From NCBI RefSeq assembly GCF_014193845.1, contig NZ_JACHZX010000003.1, positions 186,001 to 250,000 on the forward strand: a stretch of 64,000 nucleotides of DNA, in the 5' to 3' direction. The notes beneath the pieces were generated by a model, which did not search any database, was not told the DNA's origin, and worked only from the letters and a program-made list of their open reading frames with translations. The position numbers and the translations under genes are program-made. The DNA comes from Sphingomonas sp. BK345. GTDB taxonomy: Bacteria; Pseudomonadota; Alphaproteobacteria; Sphingomonadales; Sphingomonadaceae. Shown one piece after another: positions 27,755 to 36,487 of the stretch (its first letter is position 1; the number at the start of each line of letters is the position of its first letter).

Positions 27755-29472
27755 GCGCTTTTCCGTGCGTGCAGCCAAAGAGCCGACAACGCCGCGGGTG
27801 TAATACCCCGCACCCGGGACGCCTCGTCCAAGGTCGTCGGGCGTGCGATGCTCAGACGTTCGATCATCTCTGTAGAAAGGCCGGGTACGGCGTGCAGCGT
27901 CTCGGGCGACGGAATGGTGACATCGCGATCGGCGCGCATTCTGGCGATCTCCGCGGTCTGTCGCTCGAGATAGGGTGCGTAGCGCGCGTCTTCCTCGACC
28001 TCGCGATACACGTCGGGATCGATCTCCCGTCGGTCTCCGGCTCTGGCACGAACGCGCATCTCCTGCCGCCGCTCGAACGATGCACGCCGCTGCTCCCGTA
28101 CCGCTCCCGCCGCGACACCGAGCCCGGTGAGCCGCGTCTCCGCGTTGTCCGCCCTCAACGCGAGACGGTACTCGGCGCGCGCAGTGAGCATCCGGTAGGG
28201 TTCACTTACACCCTGCAGCACCAGATCATCTACCATGACTCCCATATAGCCGGCCGCGCGATCACAGACGAAGGAGTCGAGCGAGAGCGCGTGCGCTGCC
28301 GCGTTGAGTCCGGCGATCAAACCCTGTGCGGCGGCTTCCTCATATCCCGTGCTCCCGTTGATCTGACCCGCACAGAACAGACCGGGAAGGTCGTGCAGCC
28401 CCAGTCGGTGATCCAGTGAGCGTGGATCGAGATGATCATATTCGACCGCATAGCCGTAGGTGGTGATGCGGGCACGTTCGAGCCCGGCGATCGTCGCGAT
28501 CAGCCGCTCCTGAATGCCGCGCGAGAGCGAGGTCGAGATGCCATTGGGGTAGATGACGTGATCATCCAACCCTTCAGGCTCAAGGAAGATCTGGTGTCCG
28601 TCGCGGTCGCCGAAGCGGTGCACCTTGTCCTCGATCGACGGGCAGTACCGCGGGCCGCCACCCTCGATCGCACCGGCGAAGAGGGGAGAGTCAGAAAGCC
28701 CGGCGCGAATGACGTCGTGCCCACGCTCGTTGGTGCGCGTGATCGCGCAGGAGAGCTGGGGCAGGAACCGGCGAGGGCATGGCAGAAACGACATGCGCCA
28801 CATGTCTTCGTCGGTCGATTGACGTTCGAGCCGGCTCCAGTCGATCGTTCGACCGTCGAGCCGCGGGGGTGTTCCCGTCTTCAATCGCGTGATCGGAAGA
28901 TCCATCGAGCGGAATTGCTGGCTCAACCGATGACTCGGCCGTTCGTCGATGCGCCCGCCGTCAAGCCGCTCGGTCCCCCGAAAGAGCCGCCCACCGAGGA
29001 ACGTGCCGGTAGCAATCACCACGGCGCGACCTCGAACCGAAAGACCGCTGTCAAACCGAACGCCGGCGATCGAGCCGCCTATCGTCTCCAACTCGATCGC
29101 CTCGTCTTCGATGATCGTCAGCGAGGCGTACTCACGAAGCTGCGCCTGGACCGATCCTCGGTATAGTCGTCGATCGGCTTGAACCCTAGGTCCCTGTACC
29201 GCGAGGCCTTTAGACCGGTTGAGCATTCTTCGATGGATCGTGGCATCGTCGGCAGCGACGCCCATCAGGCCGTCCAAGGCATCGATCTCGCGGACCAGAT
29301 GCCCCTTGCCGACGCCACCGATCGACGGGTTACATGACATGACGCCGATCTGCGCGGCACGTTGTGTGACGAGAAGGACTGCTGCACCGCGGCGCGCGGC
29401 GGCTGCGGCGGCTTCGGTGCCGGCGTGACCGCCGCCGACCACCACAACATCATAGTGTTTCACGTGGAACAA
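27751..29472 (-). CDS. mnmG: tRNA uridine-5-carboxymethylaminomethyl modification enzyme MnmG (GidA)
   Basis: This 573-residue FAD protein works with MnmE to modify the wobble uridine of certain tRNAs. The FAD motif is VVVGGGHAGTEAA at residues 10-22, followed by MSCNPSIGGVGKGHLVREIDALDG. Later motifs are LKTGTPPRLDG, GLFCAGQINGSTGYEEAAAQG and the C-terminal helical domain. The start appears to be TTG at 29472, giving MFHVKHYDV. The first six codons are a parS site, so the N-terminus is dictated by ParB binding. The protein is somewhat shorter than the E. coli homologue (629 aa). Confidence 0.96.
   Translation of the reverse strand: MFHVKHYDVVVVGGGHAGTEAAAAAARRGAAVLLVTQRAAQIGVMSCNPSIGGVGKGHLVREIDALDGLMGVAADDATIHRRMLNRSKGLAVQGPRVQADRRLYRGSVQAQLREYASLTIIEDEAIELETIGGSIAGVRFDSGLSVRGRAVVIATGTFLGGRLFRGTERLDGGRIDERPSHRLSQQFRSMDLPITRLKTGTPPRLDGRTIDWSRLERQSTDEDMWRMSFLPCPRRFLPQLSCAITRTNERGHDVIRAGLSDSPLFAGAIEGGGPRYCPSIEDKVHRFGDRDGHQIFLEPEGLDDHVIYPNGISTSLSRGIQERLIATIAGLERARITTYGYAVEYDHLDPRSLDHRLGLHDLPGLFCAGQINGSTGYEEAAAQGLIAGLNAAAHALSLDSFVCDRAAGYMGVMVDDLVLQGVSEPYRMLTARAEYRLALRADNAETRLTGLGVAAGAVREQRRASFERRQEMRVRARAGDRREIDPDVYREVEEDARYAPYLERQTAEIARMRADRDVTIPSPETLHAVPGLSTEMIERLSIARPTTLDEASRVRGITPAALSALWLHARKSA
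29456..29471. promoter_or_regulatory. parS centromere site at the mnmG start
   Basis: TGTTTCACGTGGAACA matches the degenerate ParB consensus TGTTYCACGTGRAACA at all positions, although the two halves are not identical (one position breaks the palindrome). It overlaps the first codons of mnmG and lies 3 bp from the mnmE stop. Confidence 0.92.
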
Positions 29473-29473
29473 C

Positions 29474-30748
29474 TCATTTGCCGAGGCAGAAGCGTCCGAA
29501 CAGCGCGTCTAGCATCGCCTCGGTCGCCTCCAGTCCCACTAGACCTGCGAGGCGCCGTCGCGCAACGCGCAATTCCTCCGCGCTTACGAGCGGATCGGTG
29601 TGATGCAGTGAGCGCGTGAGCGCGCTAGCGATGTCGTTGACTGCGCCCCGCTGCGCTTCTCGTAAGGCAATCTCGGAAGTGAGCGCCAGCTGTTCGCGCC
29701 CCGTTGCGGCAAGGAACTCCCACAGACGGTCGATTGATTCAGGCCAGTGTGTCGACACAGAGATGTCTGCGTTGCGGCTGAGCGCCAAATCGGCCTTGGC
29801 CGCCACCCGTACCGCACCTGGCGGCGCTGAACCGCTTTCGCCGAGCCACAGGATGACGTCGGCCCGAGCACTCAGCGCGCGCGCACGTTCGACACCGATC
29901 TGCTCCACAACGTTTTCAGTGGCATCGGTGAGCCCCGCGGTGTCACACAGACGATAGGGTATCCCCGCGCGGATCACTTGTGCCTCGATTACGTCGCGGG
30001 TTGTACCGGCGATCGGCGTCACGATCGCCGCGTCCCGACCAAGGAGCGCATTGAACAGGGATGACTTGCCCGCATTCGGCGGCCCGGCAAGTACTACCAT
30101 TAAGCCATCGCGCAGCCGCTCTACCGTCGGTTGCGCGAGCAACCCGACCATCTCGTCACGTACGGCCATGACGATCGCGCGCCACGCATCGGCGTGGCCG
30201 CCGCTCACGTCCGCCTCTTCGTCATAGTCGATCGCGGCCTCAACTATGGCAGCTGCATCGCTGAGCGCGCGCATCCAGCGAGCGAGCGTCTCGCCCAGTC
30301 CGCCGTCACTTGCCGCCAGCGCGGCACGCCGCTGATCCTCGGTCTCTGCTTCGAGCAGGTCGGCGAGCCCCTCCGCCTGATGGAGGTCGATCCGACCGTT
30401 CGTCAGGGCTCGGCGCGTGAACTCGCCCGGTCTGGCCTGACGGAGTTTTGGCTGAGCGGCGAGCGCGGCGCCGACGGCCGCGACTACCGCCCGGCCGCCA
30501 TGAAGATGTAGCTCGACGAGGTCCTCACCCGTCGCGCTGTTTGGCCCGGGGAACACCAGCACCAACGCGCGGTCCAGCGGAGTGCCGTCGCCGCCGCGCA
30601 GTGTTCGCACGCCGGCGCGACGGGGTGGGGGCAGCGCCCCCGCCAGCACCGCTGCCGCCGCCCGCGCGTCGCGACCGCTGACTCGCATGACCGCGATCGC
30701 CGCGGGCGGCGCGCCGCTCGACAGCGCGTAGATCGTGTCATCGCCCAC
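29474..30748 (-). CDS. mnmE: tRNA modification GTPase MnmE
   Basis: This 424-residue GTPase partners with MnmG in 5-carboxymethylaminomethyl-uridine formation. The N-terminal tetrahydrofolate-binding domain begins DTIYALSSGAPPAAIAVMRVSG. The G domain has G1 GPPNAGKSSLFNALLG, TTRDVIEAQV, and DTAGLTDATENVVEQIG. The C-terminus ends FCLGK, the conserved Cys-containing signature. The start is GTG at 30748, directly after the stop of the DUF6489 gene, with no spacer. The mnmG start follows the stop by 1 bp. Confidence 0.97.
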   Translation of the reverse strand: MGDDTIYALSSGAPPAAIAVMRVSGRDARAAAAVLAGALPPPRRAGVRTLRGGDGTPLDRALVLVFPGPNSATGEDLVELHLHGGRAVVAAVGAALAAQPKLRQARPGEFTRRALTNGRIDLHQAEGLADLLEAETEDQRRAALAASDGGLGETLARWMRALSDAAAIVEAAIDYDEEADVSGGHADAWRAIVMAVRDEMVGLLAQPTVERLRDGLMVVLAGPPNAGKSSLFNALLGRDAAIVTPIAGTTRDVIEAQVIRAGIPYRLCDTAGLTDATENVVEQIGVERARALSARADVILWLGESGSAPPGAVRVAAKADLALSRNADISVSTHWPESIDRLWEFLAATGREQLALTSEIALREAQRGAVNDIASALTRSLHHTDPLVSAEELRVARRRLAGLVGLEATEAMLDALFGRFCLGK

Positions 30749-30982
30749 TCAGCCCGACTTGCCGTTGTTGGCTACGAAAAGCTGGCGCCAGAAATCCATT
30801 CCAGCGTCGCCCACGGGGGTCCAGCTGCGCATCATCGCCGCCACGGTCTCGGGCGCGACGCGGCCGTCGAGTGCCTCGCGCATGCGCGAGAGGTACAGAT
30901 CGTGCAGCGGAGTAAGATCGGGCAGGCCCATCATCCGGCGCGCCTCCTCGGGGGTGCAGTCGAGCTCGATCGTCACCTTCAT
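30749..30982 (-). CDS. DUF6489 family protein
   Basis: This small 77-residue protein begins MKVTIELDCTPEEARRMMG and ends near DFWRQLFVANNG. This matches a short family seen upstream of mnmE in sphingomonads. The ATG at 30982 is preceded by a strong AAGGAG; the 55-residue in-frame extension is rejected. It is the first gene of the operon leading to parB. No catalytic motif is visible. The function is unknown. Confidence 0.86.
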   Translation of the reverse strand: MKVTIELDCTPEEARRMMGLPDLTPLHDLYLSRMREALDGRVAPETVAAMMRSWTPVGDAGMDFWRQLFVANNGKSG

Positions 30983-31103
30983 CGCCGCGGCTCCTTGAGC
31001 GCGCCCGATGGGCGCGATAGCGTGGCGCCGCTTATGCCCGGGATCGTCGAGGCTCCGCAATGTCCGCGGGGCAGCGCGCCGGGCGCCAGGAGAGAGCCCC
31101 CGC

Positions 31104-31796
31104 ATGACCGCCCTCGCTACCATCACCGCGCTCGACGGCGGTGACATGCCCGCCTATCGCGCCGATCCCGCCGGCACGCCGCGCGGCGCGATCGTCGTGA
31201 TCCAGGAGATCTTCGGTATCAACGCGGGTATCCGCCGCAAGTGCGACACGCTGGCGGAGGCCGGCTATCTCGCCGTCGCGCCCGATCTGTTCTGGCGGAT
31301 CACGCCGGGGATCGAGCTCGATCCCGATGTCGCGCCCGAGATGGAGCGCGCGCTGTCGCTGATGGGCGATTTCGATCAGGACGGTGGCGTCCGCGACATC
31401 GAGGCGGCGATCCGCTACGCGCGCGCCGAGAGCGGCAGGAAGGTCGGTGCGGTCGGCTACTGCCTGGGCGGTCGCCTGGCCTATATGACCGCGGCCCGCA
31501 CCGACATCGACGCCAGCGTCGGCTATTATGCGGTGGGGATCGACGGTCTGCTCGGCGAGAAGCATGCGATCGCACGCCCGCTGCTGCTTCATATCGCCGG
31601 CGCGGACGGGTTCGTCGACGCGACGACGCAGCGGGCGATGCACGAGGGGCTCGACGATCACCCGCGCGTGACGCTCTATGACTATGCCGGCGAGGATCAC
31701 GGCTTCGCGACCGAGTTCGGCCAGCGTCGCTCGAACGCCGCCGCCGAGCTGGCGGACGAGCGTACGGCCGCCTTCTTCGCCGAACATATCGGCTAA
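31104..31796 (+). CDS. Dienelactone hydrolase family protein
   Basis: This 230-residue alpha/beta hydrolase resembles dienelactone hydrolase, which opens lactones in chloroaromatic breakdown. The Cys-His-Asp triad is visible: Cys120 in VGYCLGG, Asp168 (or 172) in IAGADGFVD and His199 in GEDHGF. The opening stretch IVVIQEIFGIN fits the family. No aromatic-degradation genes lie nearby, so the true substrate is uncertain. ATG at 31104 with an AGGAGAGA stretch 10 bases upstream is preferred over the longer extension. Confidence 0.9.
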   Translation: MTALATITALDGGDMPAYRADPAGTPRGAIVVIQEIFGINAGIRRKCDTLAEAGYLAVAPDLFWRITPGIELDPDVAPEMERALSLMGDFDQDGGVRDIEAAIRYARAESGRKVGAVGYCLGGRLAYMTAARTDIDASVGYYAVGIDGLLGEKHAIARPLLLHIAGADGFVDATTQRAMHEGLDDHPRVTLYDYAGEDHGFATEFGQRRSNAAAELADERTAAFFAEHIG

Positions 31797-31803
31797 GGCG
31801 CGC

Positions 31804-32328
31804 TCAGCCGGTGGGCCTGCCCCAAGCGTCGATTGCGGCATAGCCGGCGAAGCCGAGCGCGCGCAGCCGGCGGTGATAGCGGCGCTCGTCGACCCCGCCG
31901 AGCGCGATCGCCGCGACGGGCAGCCCGCGCGCGATGGCGGCGGCGCGGAGCGGACCCAGCGCGCGCGCGCCTGGGTGCGATCGCGTGGCGAAAACGGGTG
32001 AGACGAAGACGAGCGTCGCGCCCGCCCGAAACCCCGCGATGGCTTCGCGACGCGTATGCGCGGGCCAGGTCACCAGCCCAGGTCCGCGCCGTCCGTGACG
32101 TCCGCGCTCGCCGCGGAAGCGGGGCGCGCCCGCGCGCACCAGTACCAGCCCGCGGCGGCGCGCCACTGCCGCGACCCGCGCGAAGAGCCGCGCTCGCTCG
32201 GGCGTGGGAGTGGCGTGATGGCGAAAGACGATCCCGCCGCCGCGCGGCAGCCGCTCCAGCGCGCGCCATAACGCCTCGCCCTGGCGCTCGTCGGTCATCA
32301 ACCAGCGGTCGGGGTGGCGGGCACGCAT
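31804..32328 (-). CDS. Thiamine phosphate synthase-like protein (ThiE/TenI superfamily)
   Basis: This 174-residue TIM-barrel protein has the ThiE/TenI motif SPVFATRSHPGARALG (about residues 110-125) and a late IALGGVDE. This matches thiamine phosphate synthase-like proteins. It is shorter than ThiE of about 210 residues, and no other thiamine gene is next to it, so it could be a TenI-type paralogue rather than the biosynthetic enzyme. ATG at 32328 is chosen because it has AGGTGG 9 bases upstream and leaves 22 bp to the divergent yggS start. Confidence 0.78.
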   Translation of the reverse strand: MRARHPDRWLMTDERQGEALWRALERLPRGGGIVFRHHATPTPERARLFARVAAVARRRGLVLVRAGAPRFRGERGRHGRRGPGLVTWPAHTRREAIAGFRAGATLVFVSPVFATRSHPGARALGPLRAAAIARGLPVAAIALGGVDERRYHRRLRALGFAGYAAIDAWGRPTG

Positions 32329-32350
32329 CGCGCCACCTATAGCGCGGGGC

Positions 32351-33031
32351 ATGATCCAGGACGACCTCTCCCGCGACGCCGAGGCGCGGCTCGCCGCGGT
32401 GCGCGACCGTATGGCGCATGCCGCCCGCGTCGCGAGACGCGCGCCGGCCTACGTGACGCTGATCGCGGTATCGAAGACGCATGACGCCGCGGCGATCCGC
32501 CCGCTGCTCGTCGCCGGGGTCCGCGACTTCGGCGAGAACCGCGTCCAGGAGGCGCAGGCGAAATGGCCGGGGCTGCGCGAGGACTATCCCGACGCGCGAC
32601 TCCATCTCATCGGGCAGCTGCAGTCGAACAAGGCCGCCGATGCGGTCGCGCTGGCGGACGCGATCCACTCGGTCGACCGGCCCTCGTTGGTCGAGGCGCT
32701 GGCGCGCGCGATTGCGGCGCAGGGCCGTGCGCCCGACTGTTTCCTCCAGGTCAATATTGGCGCCGAGCCGCAGAAGGGCGGCTGCGCGATCGCGGAGCTG
32801 CCCGCGCTGCTGCGCCAGGCGCGCGACGCCGGCCTGCCGGTCGCCGGATTGATGTGCATCCCGCCCGCCGAGATCGAGCCGGCGCCCTATCTCGCGCTCT
32901 GTGCCAAGCTCGCGCGCGACCTCGACCTGAAGGGACTGAGCATGGGCATGTCCGACGATCTCGAGACCGCGGTGACGCTGGGCGCCACGTACGTGCGAGT
33001 CGGCTCGGCGCTGTTCGGGGCGCGGCGATGA
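32351..33031 (+). CDS. yggS: YggS-family PLP homeostasis protein
   Basis: This 226-residue protein of the PLPBP/YggS family binds pyridoxal phosphate in a TIM barrel without known catalytic activity and helps keep PLP balance. The PLP lysine is Lys42 in AVSKTH, followed by FGENRVQEAQAKW, HLIGQLQSNKA and the phosphate-binding SMGMSDDLETAV and RVGSALFG. The neighbouring HAD gene overlaps its stop by 4 bp. Confidence 0.95.
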   Translation: MIQDDLSRDAEARLAAVRDRMAHAARVARRAPAYVTLIAVSKTHDAAAIRPLLVAGVRDFGENRVQEAQAKWPGLREDYPDARLHLIGQLQSNKAADAVALADAIHSVDRPSLVEALARAIAAQGRAPDCFLQVNIGAEPQKGGCAIAELPALLRQARDAGLPVAGLMCIPPAEIEPAPYLALCAKLARDLDLKGLSMGMSDDLETAVTLGATYVRVGSALFGARR

Positions 33032-33747
33032 GCGCCGCGTCGCCAATCGAGGCGCTGCTGTTCGATTTCGACGGCGTGCTGATCGAGAGCGAGGCGAGTG
33101 GCAACCGCCACCTCGCCGATTATCTCACCGCTGCTGGCCATCCGACCTCGCCCGAGCAGGCGATGGCGCAGTTCATGGGTCTGTCCGGCACCGACTTCAC
33201 CGGCGCGGTGGAGCGCTGGATCGGGCGCCCGCTGCCCGCGGACTTCCGCGCCGCGCGCCAGGCCGAGGACGAGCGTTGCCTGATCGAGGGGATCGCCGAG
33301 GTAGCGGGGGCGGCGGCGTTCGTGCGGTCGCTACCCGCCGAGCTGCCGCGTGCGGTGGTGTCGTCGAGCCGCGTGCGCTGGATCCGCACGCACCTCCAGC
33401 ATCTCGGATTGCTCGAGTCATTCGGTGGCCATCTCTATTCCGGCGCGGAGCATGTCGCACGCGGCAAGCCCGCGCCCGATCTTTACTGGCATGGCGCGGC
33501 CCGGCTGGGCGTGCCGATCGAGCGCTGCGCGGTGATCGAGGACTCGCCCGTCGGCGCGACCGGGGCGGTGGCGAGCGGCGCCTATGTCATCGGGCTGGTC
33601 GCGGCGTCGCATTGCGGGCCCGATCACGCCGAGCGGCTCCGCGCGATCGGGGTCGACGCGATCGCACGCGACTATGACGAGGTCGCCGCGCTGCTGAACC
33701 GGCTGCGCTCAGGCGGCGAGCGGGAAGCGCAGCAGCCGATCGGGTAG
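33028..33747 (+). CDS. HAD family hydrolase (beta-phosphoglucomutase-like)
   Basis: This 239-residue haloacid-dehalogenase-superfamily phosphatase carries the nucleophile and acid in LLFDFDGVLIESEA (Asp13, Asp15), motif II VVSSS, motif III lysine in ARGKPAPDLY, and motif IV VIEDSPVGATGA. The small helical cap fits the phosphoglucomutase-like group. It is translationally coupled to yggS. The last 39 bases overlap the convergent pdeM gene. The substrate is unknown. Confidence 0.93.
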   Translation: MSAASPIEALLFDFDGVLIESEASGNRHLADYLTAAGHPTSPEQAMAQFMGLSGTDFTGAVERWIGRPLPADFRAARQAEDERCLIEGIAEVAGAAAFVRSLPAELPRAVVSSSRVRWIRTHLQHLGLLESFGGHLYSGAEHVARGKPAPDLYWHGAARLGVPIERCAVIEDSPVGATGAVASGAYVIGLVAASHCGPDHAERLRAIGVDAIARDYDEVAALLNRLRSGGEREAQQPIG

Positions 33748-34398
33748 AGCGACCAGTGCCTCGGCGGGACCACCCGCGGCGCGGACGATCTCGGGATGGG
33801 TCGCGTCGAGGCCGCCGGTGAGCGCCCCGAAGGCGGGAAGGATCAGCTTGCGCGGGCCGGCGATGAAACAGCGCCGCGCCACCAGCTTGCCGCGCACGCG
33901 CACGCGCAGCTTCGGATGGAAATGGCCCGACAGTTCGGGCCGCGTCTCGCCGCGCGCCGCCTCGTGGCGCAGCACGACCCCGTCCACCAGCGCCTCGTCG
34001 GCCGTCTCGCCGCCGCAGCGGTCGACGTAGACACGGTCGTGGTTGCCCGTGATCCAGGTCCAGCGCGTCGCGGCGGTGAGGCGGGTGAGCAGGGCGCGGG
34101 CGTCGGCGGGGAGGCGGTCGCATCCCTCGACGTCGTGGAAGCTGTCGCCCAGGCACCACAATTCCGCCGGCGCGAGCGAGTCGACCAGCGCGGCCAGGTC
34201 GGTCAGGGTCGCGATCGAGTCATAGGGTGGCAGCATCTGCCCGCCGCGCGCATACCAGCTCGCTTTCTCGAGGTGCAGGTCGGCCACCAGCAGCGCACGT
34301 CGCGCCGGCCAGTAGAGCGCGCCTTGCGGCAGCGCGCACCAGTCGTGCCCGGCGAAGGCGAGAGCGGCGAACGGAACGGGAACCATCGCGTCGTCCAT
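33709..34398 (-). CDS. pdeM: Ligase-associated DNA damage response endonuclease PdeM
   Basis: This 229-residue calcineurin-like phosphoesterase belongs to the PdeM family that in many genomes sits with the ligase-associated helicase and exonuclease. Metal ligands are visible in VADLHLEKASWY, CLGDSFHD, ITGNHDR and SGHFHPK. Here it is about 29 kb from the exonuclease. The start is uncertain: ATG at 34398 (MDDAM) is chosen over a TTG upstream, with ATG at 34386 as another option. It diverges from mmcB, and the LexA box between them may serve both genes. Confidence 0.88.
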   Translation of the reverse strand: MDDAMVPVPFAALAFAGHDWCALPQGALYWPARRALLVADLHLEKASWYARGGQMLPPYDSIATLTDLAALVDSLAPAELWCLGDSFHDVEGCDRLPADARALLTRLTAATRWTWITGNHDRVYVDRCGGETADEALVDGVVLRHEAARGETRPELSGHFHPKLRVRVRGKLVARRCFIAGPRKLILPAFGALTGGLDATHPEIVRAAGGPAEALVALPDRLLRFPLAA

Positions 34399-34463
34399 GC
34401 CCGAGGCGGCGCGCGCGTTCAACCACTTGCATGCACCCGCCGACGCTTCGGGGCTTTGCCAGC

Positions 34464-34478
34464 GTTCGCGGGATGTTC
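34464..34478. promoter_or_regulatory. LexA box (SOS operator) at mmcB/pdeM
   Basis: GTTCGCGGGATGTTC fits the alphaproteobacterial LexA consensus GTTC-N7-GTTC exactly. It lies between the divergent genes pdeM and mmcB, ending 12 bp before the preferred mmcB start and covering a competing ATG at 34473. Confidence 0.85.
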
Positions 34479-34490
34479 TATCATGGGCGC

Positions 34491-34979
34491 ATGCTCACCA
34501 CACCCGAATCCTGCGTCGACGCACCCGGTGCGATGTGTGCCGCCGATGTCGCGCGCGGCGTGACGCGGATGCTGCTGCGCCACGAACTCACCGCGATCGC
34601 CGAGGTGCCGCTGGATGGCGGACGGCGCGCCGATCTGATGGCGCTCGACCAGCGCGGGCAGCTGGTGATCGTCGAGATCAAGGTGTCGCGCGCCGACCTG
34701 CTCGGCGACGCCAAGTGGCAGGACTATCTCGCGCACTGCGACCGCTTCTACTGGGCGGTGCCGGCCGGGTTCGACGCCGCGCCGATCGACGGCGCCGCCT
34801 TCCTGCCCGAGCGTACCGGGCTGATCGTCGCTGACCGCTACGACGCCGCGATCGTGCGGGAGGCGCGGACCGAGCCGTTGCCTGCGCACGTGCGCAAGCG
34901 CTGCACGCTCGCCTTCGCGCGCCGCGCCGCGCGCCGGCTGATCGCGGCGCACGATCCCGAGGCGGTGCAGGGCTTCTGA
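34491..34979 (+). CDS. mmcB: MmcB family DNA repair protein
   Basis: This 162-residue protein has a restriction-endonuclease-like fold. Conserved stretches RRADLMALDQRGQLVIVEIKVSRADLLGDAKWQDYL carry the Asp and Glu-X-Lys pattern (EIK) of PD-(D/E)XK nucleases. In Caulobacter the homologue is SOS-induced and helps survive mitomycin C (established knowledge). ATG at 34491 is preferred because an upstream ATG at 34473 lies inside the LexA box. Nuclease activity is an inference from the fold. Confidence 0.92.
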   Translation: MLTTPESCVDAPGAMCAADVARGVTRMLLRHELTAIAEVPLDGGRRADLMALDQRGQLVIVEIKVSRADLLGDAKWQDYLAHCDRFYWAVPAGFDAAPIDGAAFLPERTGLIVADRYDAAIVREARTEPLPAHVRKRCTLAFARRAARRLIAAHDPEAVQGF

Positions 34980-35045
34980 GCCGCGGATGCCGGGGTCGCG
35001 AGCGTCACCGGTCGGCCGTCGACCCTCAGCGCACGCGCGCTCTTC

Positions 35046-35139
35046 CGTCATCCCGACTTGTGCCAAGCCCTCCCGTCCGCGCCCCTACAGGCTGGTGGGT
35101 CCGTGGCACCGTGGATCCCGGAACAAGTCCGGGACGACG
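35046..35139. repeat. Dispersed inverted repeat, family C, copy 2
   Basis: CGTCATCCCGACTTGTGCC and the right end GGAACAAGTCCGGGACGACG are imperfect inverted copies. It lies between mmcB and the convergent ankyrin gene. It is more diverged than the copy at 10376-10472. Confidence 0.72.
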
Positions 35140-35215
35140 CAAGGAGGGAAGGGCGGGGGCGGCGCCGCGTCCCGGCCGATGGGCCGACGAACGCCCTCGC
35201 GCCCCGCTCCGCCGC

Positions 35216-35821
35216 TCACATCCGCGGGCCGGCCACCGCACGCTGGGTCTTGGCCGGCGTCTCGTCGAGCACCTTGGCGATCGCGGTCGAGCGCGTGTCG
35301 CGCTTGGCATAGTCGCGCGCGGACATGCCCGCGACATTGTCGGGCTGGTCCGGGTTGCCTCCTGCCGCCAGCACCGCGCGTACCAGGGACAGATCGCGGC
35401 GCTGCACCGCGCGGATCAGCGGGGTCTCGCCGCTGCCGTCGGCGAGATTGGCATTGGCCTTGGCGTTGGCGAGGATCTGCACCATCTCGGGCTGTCCGGC
35501 CTGGACCGCGAGCATCATCGGGGTCTCGCCCTCGCGATCGCGCAGATTGGGATCGGCCCCCTTGGCGAGCAGGTAACGTAGATAGGCCGAGTCACCGCGC
35601 TTGACCACGATGTGGAGCGCGCCCTCGCCGGTGGTGACATCGCGCGTGTTGATGATCGTCTGGCCGGGCTGGTCGAGCGTCGCGATCACCGCATTGCCGT
35701 CGCCCTTCCGGATCGATTCGAGGAATTTGTAGCTCTGCGACTGCTGCTGCGCCGCGGCGGGGAGGGGGAGGGTGCCGAGCGGGAGCAACAGCGCGGCGGC
35801 GGGGAGCAGGCGGCGGATCAT
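35216..35821 (-). CDS. Periplasmic ankyrin-repeat protein
   Basis: This predicted 201-residue exported protein has a signal peptide (residues 1-24, ending PAAA) and then about four ankyrin repeats. The repeats are visible as GEGALHIVVKRGDSAYLRYLL, EGETPMMLAVQAGQPEMVQIL and GETPLIRAVQRRDLSLVRAVL; the last is partial. Ankyrin repeats bind other proteins. The partner is not visible from context. It is divergent from the Sco-like gene. Confidence 0.9.
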   Translation of the reverse strand: MIRRLLPAAALLLPLGTLPLPAAAQQQSQSYKFLESIRKGDGNAVIATLDQPGQTIINTRDVTTGEGALHIVVKRGDSAYLRYLLAKGADPNLRDREGETPMMLAVQAGQPEMVQILANAKANANLADGSGETPLIRAVQRRDLSLVRAVLAAGGNPDQPDNVAGMSARDYAKRDTRSTAIAKVLDETPAKTQRAVAGPRM

Positions 35822-35896
35822 GGGTCGGGCGGTCTCGCGTCGGCGGAGCGGAAAGGGTTGCGGGCAGCGCTATAACCCATCACATCTGCCGCCACC

Positions 35897-36487
35897 ATGA
35901 ACATGCGTCGTCACCTCGCCGCCGCGCTCGCGCTCGGGCTGGCCGGAGCGGCCGCGGGCTGCTCGAGTGAGCCGGCCGCGACCCCGCCGCTCGCCGGCGC
36001 GCGCATCGGCGGTGCCTTCGCGCTGACCGACCAGGACGGGCGCGCGCGGACCGACCGCGACTTCGCCGGCCAGTACCGCATCGTCTATTTCGGCTATACC
36101 TTCTGCCCCGACGTCTGCCCCACCGACGTGCAGAACATCGCCGCGGGGCTGCGGCTGATCGAGAAGAGCGACCCCGCACTGGCCGCGCGGATCACGCCGA
36201 TCTTCGTCACGGTCGACCCCGCGCGCGACACGCCCGCCGCGCTCAAGCGCTTCGTCTCGGCCTTCCACCCGCGGCTGGTGGGGTTGACCGGCACGCCGCA
36301 GCAGATCGCCGCCGCGACGAAGACCTTCGGCATCTATTACGCCCGCGGCAAGGGCAATGAGGACGGCTATCTGATGGACCATAGCCGCCAGATCTATCTG
36401 TTCGATCCGCAGGGCAAGCCGCTGGCACTGCTGCCCGAGGGGCCGCCGCAGGCGATCGCCGAAGAGGTGACGCGATGGGCGCGCTGA
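35897..36487 (+). CDS. SCO family copper chaperone-like lipoprotein
   Basis: This 196-residue thioredoxin-fold lipoprotein of the SCO1/SenC family delivers copper to cytochrome c oxidase or reduces its CuA site. The lipobox cysteine is Cys22 (LAGAAAGC). The metal-binding pair is Cys70 and Cys74 in FCPDVCPTD, with the histidine in MDHSRQIYLFD. Its stop region overlaps the ycgN-like gene by 13 bp. No oxidase genes are adjacent. Confidence 0.94.
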   Translation: MNMRRHLAAALALGLAGAAAGCSSEPAATPPLAGARIGGAFALTDQDGRARTDRDFAGQYRIVYFGYTFCPDVCPTDVQNIAAGLRLIEKSDPALAARITPIFVTVDPARDTPAALKRFVSAFHPRLVGLTGTPQQIAAATKTFGIYYARGKGNEDGYLMDHSRQIYLFDPQGKPLALLPEGPPQAIAEEVTRWAR

